A stretch of DNA of 64,000 nucleotides from Drosophila miranda (taxonomy: Eukaryota > Arthropoda > Insecta > Diptera > Drosophilidae): positions 17,174,001-17,238,000 of the forward strand of contig NC_046675.1 of the NCBI RefSeq assembly GCF_003369915.1. The letters are read 5' to 3'. Positions within the stretch are counted from its first letter, which is position 1. Each line of letters starts with the position of its first letter. Positions 60,701 through 64,000 of the stretch are shown piece after piece. The notes beneath the pieces were generated by a model. That model was not told the origin of the DNA and did not search any database. It saw nothing but the letters and a program-made list of their open reading frames with translations. The position numbers were made by a program, and so were the translations under genes.

Positions 60701-63298
60701 TGGGCCAATATCACAATGCGGCAGTGGCCGATGGCAGGCTCTATATGTGGGGGTAGGTTTCAGCAAAGACGACTTTGCAAGCTGCTCTATGGCGCGGCGG
60801 GTGCGGGGCTTTAATTCTCTCTTTACCTATGCTTTGTCTCTGACAAAAGATAGCCCAAGAGAGAATTGAAAAACAGGTGCCCCGCGCCCTCGTACCGATA
60901 CACTCAAATTTATTAATTTTTCTCGCCCATTCTTACAGATGGGGCGTCTATGGCCAACTGGGGCAGGGCAGCTGCGAGAATATTGCCACACCACAACTAG
61001 TCAGCTTCTTCAAGTATAAGGTTCGTCTCTTCTACCTCCGCACTCTTAATTAGAGTATTGCATTCACTATTGCTTTTGCAGAAAATCTTACAAATATCGC
61101 TAGGGCATGCGCATAGTCTGGTGATGTGCCAGGCAAGCAATAGCTACAAGGAGGCTTACAACTGCAGCAACGAGCTCTTCGTCTTTGGCTCGAATCACTT
61201 TGGCCAGCTGGGTACTGGCAATAGCGAGCTGGGCAGCGATACAAAGGTGAATCTGCCCGTGCGACTGGAGACGGGTGGCAGCAGCCTAAGACTGATACAC
61301 ACCAAATTTTTTACCAACGTAAGTGGAGCAAGCAGCTTTGTTCTCTGAATGTTTTCCGACTTGTTGTGTGCACTTCTTCTGCAGTTAGCTGTAGACGATC
61401 AGGAGCGCTTGTACACCTGGGGCAGCTCACCGCAAGCCTTACGCCTGGCCAACCAAATCAAACGTCGCGCCAATGCCAAGCAAAAGCTGGAGGAGAACCA
61501 TCAGCGCGAGTTGTTGAGCAGGCAACTGGAGGCTACACTGCTGCCAAGGCCCAGCAGCAGCAGCAGTACTCTGGTGGAGCCAACCACATCGTATGCAGCA
61601 GTGGTGGCTGGGGCTACACCAAAGGTCGCCAACGAGACCAAAGATTCTCAACTGGATAATGAGGCGGCGCCGTCAGATGGTAGCGAACGTGTTGGCTCAA
61701 AGTGTGAGGCGGAAAAGGATAAACCTACGGCAACGCCAGTGGCACCGGCTCCTGCAACCGAACCTGATCCCACAGAGCATATGAAGCCGCATCTAGTGGA
61801 TACCAGTGAGGTGGCAGGACAAATTCTACAGGTGTGTACAAAAAGGAGACCAGACCCTATTGACCATGATGATTTATGCCGTGTGCTTTTGTAGATCTCC
61901 AGTGGGCTATTTCATTTTGCATTGATCTCGTCCACGTGCACGCTCTATACGTGGGGCAAGAATCTTGAACATCAGCTGGGCACTGAGGACAAGGATCGTC
62001 GTACTGTGCTGAAGCCCTCGCCCATCGACAGCATTGAGCGTCCTATGTATGTGGATTGCGGTGCGGACTTCACTCTGGTCATGACCACCGATCACATTGT
62101 GCGCGCCTTTGGCGGCAACTCCAATGGGCAGTGTGGCAGAGATCAGGGGGCCGGCCTAGAGCGTATGCGACAGCGTGTTGTCTGCCTGCCAACGACCAAG
62201 CGATTGATGCGCTTCGAGAGCCAGTGTGTGGAGGCTCCCGTGGAGATCAATCTGCCACGGCCACGCATTCGTCTAGACCAGGATCCAATTAGATACCTGA
62301 AGGTCATGCCGCCATATCAGCCACACTTCTTGCAGCCAGCCAACATTAGCTTCGATCAGCGCTACTCCATAGGAACCCCCATATACAAGAGCAGTACAGA
62401 GCAGGCGGCCACTGGACAGGATTCGGATGATCTGCTTAGCAGCTTGGAGAATCTGAGCCAGAACGATGCCAGTTTCTCGTACACCGCACCGCCTATGATG
62501 CAAACCGATGCAAACAGCTCCCTGGACATGGATTATTCGCCCGAAGAGCAGAGCTATGCTCCGCTGGCGGAACAAATGACAGCGGGGGGAATAGGCACGG
62601 GAATGCCAGCCAATGCAGCGGCGCTTTTAGGGGGCGATGACGATGTCAGCACCTTCACAGCGAGTTCTGAGGGCACGCTGGGAGGGACGGCTCTGCAGCA
62701 GTTGCGTCATTATATACATTACTGCTTGTATGCCTTCCACGGGCTGTATAACCCCGACAAGATCGGGGAGTGCGCCCGTCCGCATCGGAACGAGTACCGG
62801 ATTCGGATTTGCATGCTCAACTTTAGGTTTGTGGAGGCCTTCCGGCTCTGCCTGCAGAGCTGCGACAGTGCCCAGCGCACCCTGAAGCTCTTCGAGTACT
62901 TCAGCAAGGACACGGGCTACGTGCCGCTGCGGAGATCCGATCTCAAGCATCTCATCTATTATATGTGCTTGCATTGCCTCGAGCGCAAGTTCGATATGCT
63001 CGAGTGTGAGCGTTACTTTATGGCCGATCTCGACTACTATCTGCTGGAGCTGGCCTATGTGTTTTACTTTAACAACAACAACTCGACCCTGGAGCAGAAT
63101 CTCAATCAGAAGTTCAAGATGCTGATTGCGGCGGCAGCAGACAACAACCAAGCGGCGTTAGCCAACTCCGCCTCCGGGCAGCAGCAGCTGCTGCAGGACA
63201 CGGATGTCATATTCGATAGCTTTACGGTGAAGTTCAAGACGATTCTGTGCCAGCGCTTGCTCACCTACTCGGACTGTGAGGTGTCTACTGCCAATTAG
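54756..63298 (+). CDS. ca: ca (claret), RCC1-repeat guanine nucleotide exchange factor for Rab32/Lightoid
   Basis: Sixteen exons: 54756-55017, 55272-55888, 55950-56535, 56706-56747, 56863-57404, 57459-57769, 57832-58374, 58439-58742, 58797-59030, 59090-59222, 60408-60523, 60583-60752, 60939-61020, 61082-61318, 61385-61831 and 61895-63298. They total 2009 residues in one frame. Claret acts with Rab32 (Lightoid) in eye pigment granule and lysosome-related organelle biogenesis. The N-terminus (1-300) looks like a beta-propeller. Residues around 410-420 hold a proline run and a PPSY WW-binding motif. RCC1-type repeats lie at about 1155-1460 (FWGSSG, YSVGNNSLCQLG, MWGWGVYGQLGQG, FVFGSNHFGQLGTG) and 1550-1610 (YTWGKNLEHQLGT, FGGNSNGQCGRD). 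Oddities: a 42-nt exon 4, a GC-AG intron 9, a retroelement fragment in intron 10 and a hairpin in intron 12. The frame is intact throughout. Confidence 0.94.
59031..59089 (+). other. ca: non-canonical GC-AG intron in ca
   Basis: The exon ends GACAATCAG and the intron begins GCAAGC, with acceptor CTTGCAG. Splicing here joins NYEDNQ to FAIESSRFKP in frame. No GT donor nearby preserves the frame and sequence. The CAG|GCAAG context is the usual strong form of GC donors. Confidence 0.8.
59250..60360 (-). mobile_element. degenerate retroelement-like insertion in ca intron 10
   Basis: Intron 10 is 1185 bp while most others in the gene are 50-190 bp. The extra DNA has a codon-like texture on the minus strand: broken overlapping frames at 60183-59983 (METVLSISKTEEKS) and 60130-59756 (SSPPYFPGCTEVTN, KISGYVFVPKGRKGLL). 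A GC-rich leader (about 60230-60350) precedes them. It resembles the 5' UTR and ORF1 (Gag-like) part of a non-LTR retrotransposon, possibly of the LOA/Bilbo type known in obscura-group flies, but I cannot assign it. Exact ends and target duplication were not found. The boundaries are approximate. Confidence 0.45.
60799..60889 (+). ncRNA. 91-nt near-perfect hairpin in ca intron 12 (miRNA/hairpin-RNA candidate)
   Basis: The 5' arm GGGTGCGGGGC, TTTAATTCTCTCTT and CTATGCTTTGTC pairs in order with GACAAAAGATAG, AAGAGAGAATTGAAA and GCCCCGCGCCC. Only small internal loops and G-U pairs break the stem, and the apical loop is 3 nt. It lies wholly within the intron 60753-60938 on the sense strand. The precursor-like length fits a pre-miRNA or small hpRNA. 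It could also be a tiny foldback repeat. Confidence 0.45.
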
Positions 63299-63967
63299 CA
63301 TTGACCTCGGCCTCCTCCTCCTCCTCCGCCTGCTCTGACTCTGAATTCTGCCTTGGCATAGGTGTTCAGAGTTTGGCATCGTGTTTCGTCGTGTTTTAGG
63401 TTTTTTGTTTGTTGTGCAACTTCATGCCACACTTAATACACACACACACACACATACCAACTTATCCCCCCTCTACCCCTGCCCAATAAATGTTTACGCG
63501 TAATTATTATACCCATAATTGTTGTTTGCGGTTATTTATACACAGAATCATCATACACAAATCAAATGCTTTTTACAGGCGCCTGTTATTTAAACAAAAA
63601 TAATTAAGAGGACAAACAAATTGTTTAAAGAATCGAATTTTTTGTAATGCTTTGTTTGCAAATTGCCTTCGCCCCGTTTTTATTTCTGTTTAATCAATAA
63701 ATTATTAAAAATAAAGCAAAGACATTCTCGGCCACACAATAATTCTCCAACAGCTCACCGGTCGAGGAGATGGATGCTGCAGGCTGCAGGATACAGACCT
63801 TTTGTTATATTTTATTCGATATTCAGCTTGTGATTTGCAATTATTTAATAAAACAAAAGTAGATTTAAAATAATTATACACGCATATACATACATACTAT
63901 ATATATGATTAACAATAAAAATACGTTTATATACAAGTAAAACAAAAGAAGGGAAGCGAAATCCTTT
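63299..63967 (+). other. ca: ca 3' UTR and downstream
   Basis: An AATAAA at 63485-63490, after a (CA)n run at about 63438-63452, is a likely ca polyadenylation signal. Further AATAAA words occur at about 63695-63715. The remainder is AT-rich with nothing else recognised. Confidence 0.5.
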
Positions 63968-64000
63968 CTACAGCTTGAGCTTTATGTTGTCTGTGGTCCA
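63968..64000 (-). CDS. possible last codons of the next gene (partial)
   Basis: On the minus strand the final 33 bases read WTTDNIKLKL followed by TAG, after which AT-rich sequence with ATTAAA-like words follows. This could be the C-terminus of a gene converging on ca. The stretch is too short to identify a family and may be chance. Confidence 0.25.
   Translation of the reverse strand, partial: WTTDNIKLKL

Noticed and set aside
1-64000. tRNA, rRNA, CRISPR or prokaryotic elements
   Set aside because: I looked for tRNA B-box-like words, rRNA stretches and regularly spaced short repeats and found nothing convincing. The sequence is a eukaryotic chromosome segment.

Overview
This window is nuclear DNA from a fruit fly of the genus Drosophila. 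Its genes are recognisable as orthologues of well-known D. melanogaster chromosome 3R (Muller element E) genes, split by short GT-AG introns, with an insect codon and intron style and an INE-1/DINE-1-like interspersed repeat. The gene order is not that of D. melanogaster and several proteins have lineage-specific expansions. It is therefore a more distant species, with the obscura group as a reasonable guess, although I cannot prove the species.

Layout. Positions 1-27095 hold the 5' end of how (held out wings), a STAR/KH RNA-binding splicing and stability regulator read on the minus strand. Coding exon 1 (26786-27095) and exon 2 (1277-1410) are separated by a 25.4 kb intron. That intron has no convincing coding gene. 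It does contain a textbook recursive splice site near its midpoint, clusters of TATCGATA-like motifs, a TATAACAG array, a 122-bp tandem repeat, GAGA-rich stretches and a 665-bp foldback element. Positions 27096-32505 are the how upstream and intergenic region, with an INE-1-like element.

Positions 32506-63298 form a compact block of ten genes: pit (DEAD-box ribosome-biogenesis helicase, -), Fadd (IMD/death adaptor, -), Prp17/CDC40 (splicing WD40 protein, +), a TMEM181-like seven-pass membrane protein (-), ND-42 (complex I, -), Cchl (holocytochrome c synthase, +), Drice (effector caspase, +), Etfbeta (electron transfer flavoprotein, -), a BPNT1-type bisphosphate nucleotidase (+), ncd (kinesin-14, -) and ca (claret, RCC1-type Rab32 exchange factor, +). 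I derived exon-intron structures for all of them from splice signals and frame; the summed exons of each are divisible by three. Many genes are paired head to head over short shared promoters (Fadd/Prp17, ND-42/Cchl, Etfbeta/BPNT1, ncd/ca) or tail to tail (Prp17/TMEM181-like, Drice/Etfbeta, BPNT1/ncd).

From memory of the D. melanogaster map, how through Cchl belong to 93F-94A, while Drice through ca belong to 99C. The 1.1 kb between Cchl and Drice is therefore very likely a chromosomal rearrangement junction. The most unusual signals are: the recursive splice site in how; a 66-bp core-promoter block (Ohler motifs 6, 6 and 1) present almost identically and in opposite orientation in front of pit and Prp17, with a related dispersed repeat in front of Etfbeta; a 91-nt near-perfect hairpin in a ca intron; a degenerate retroelement fragment in another ca intron; and the foldback element in how.
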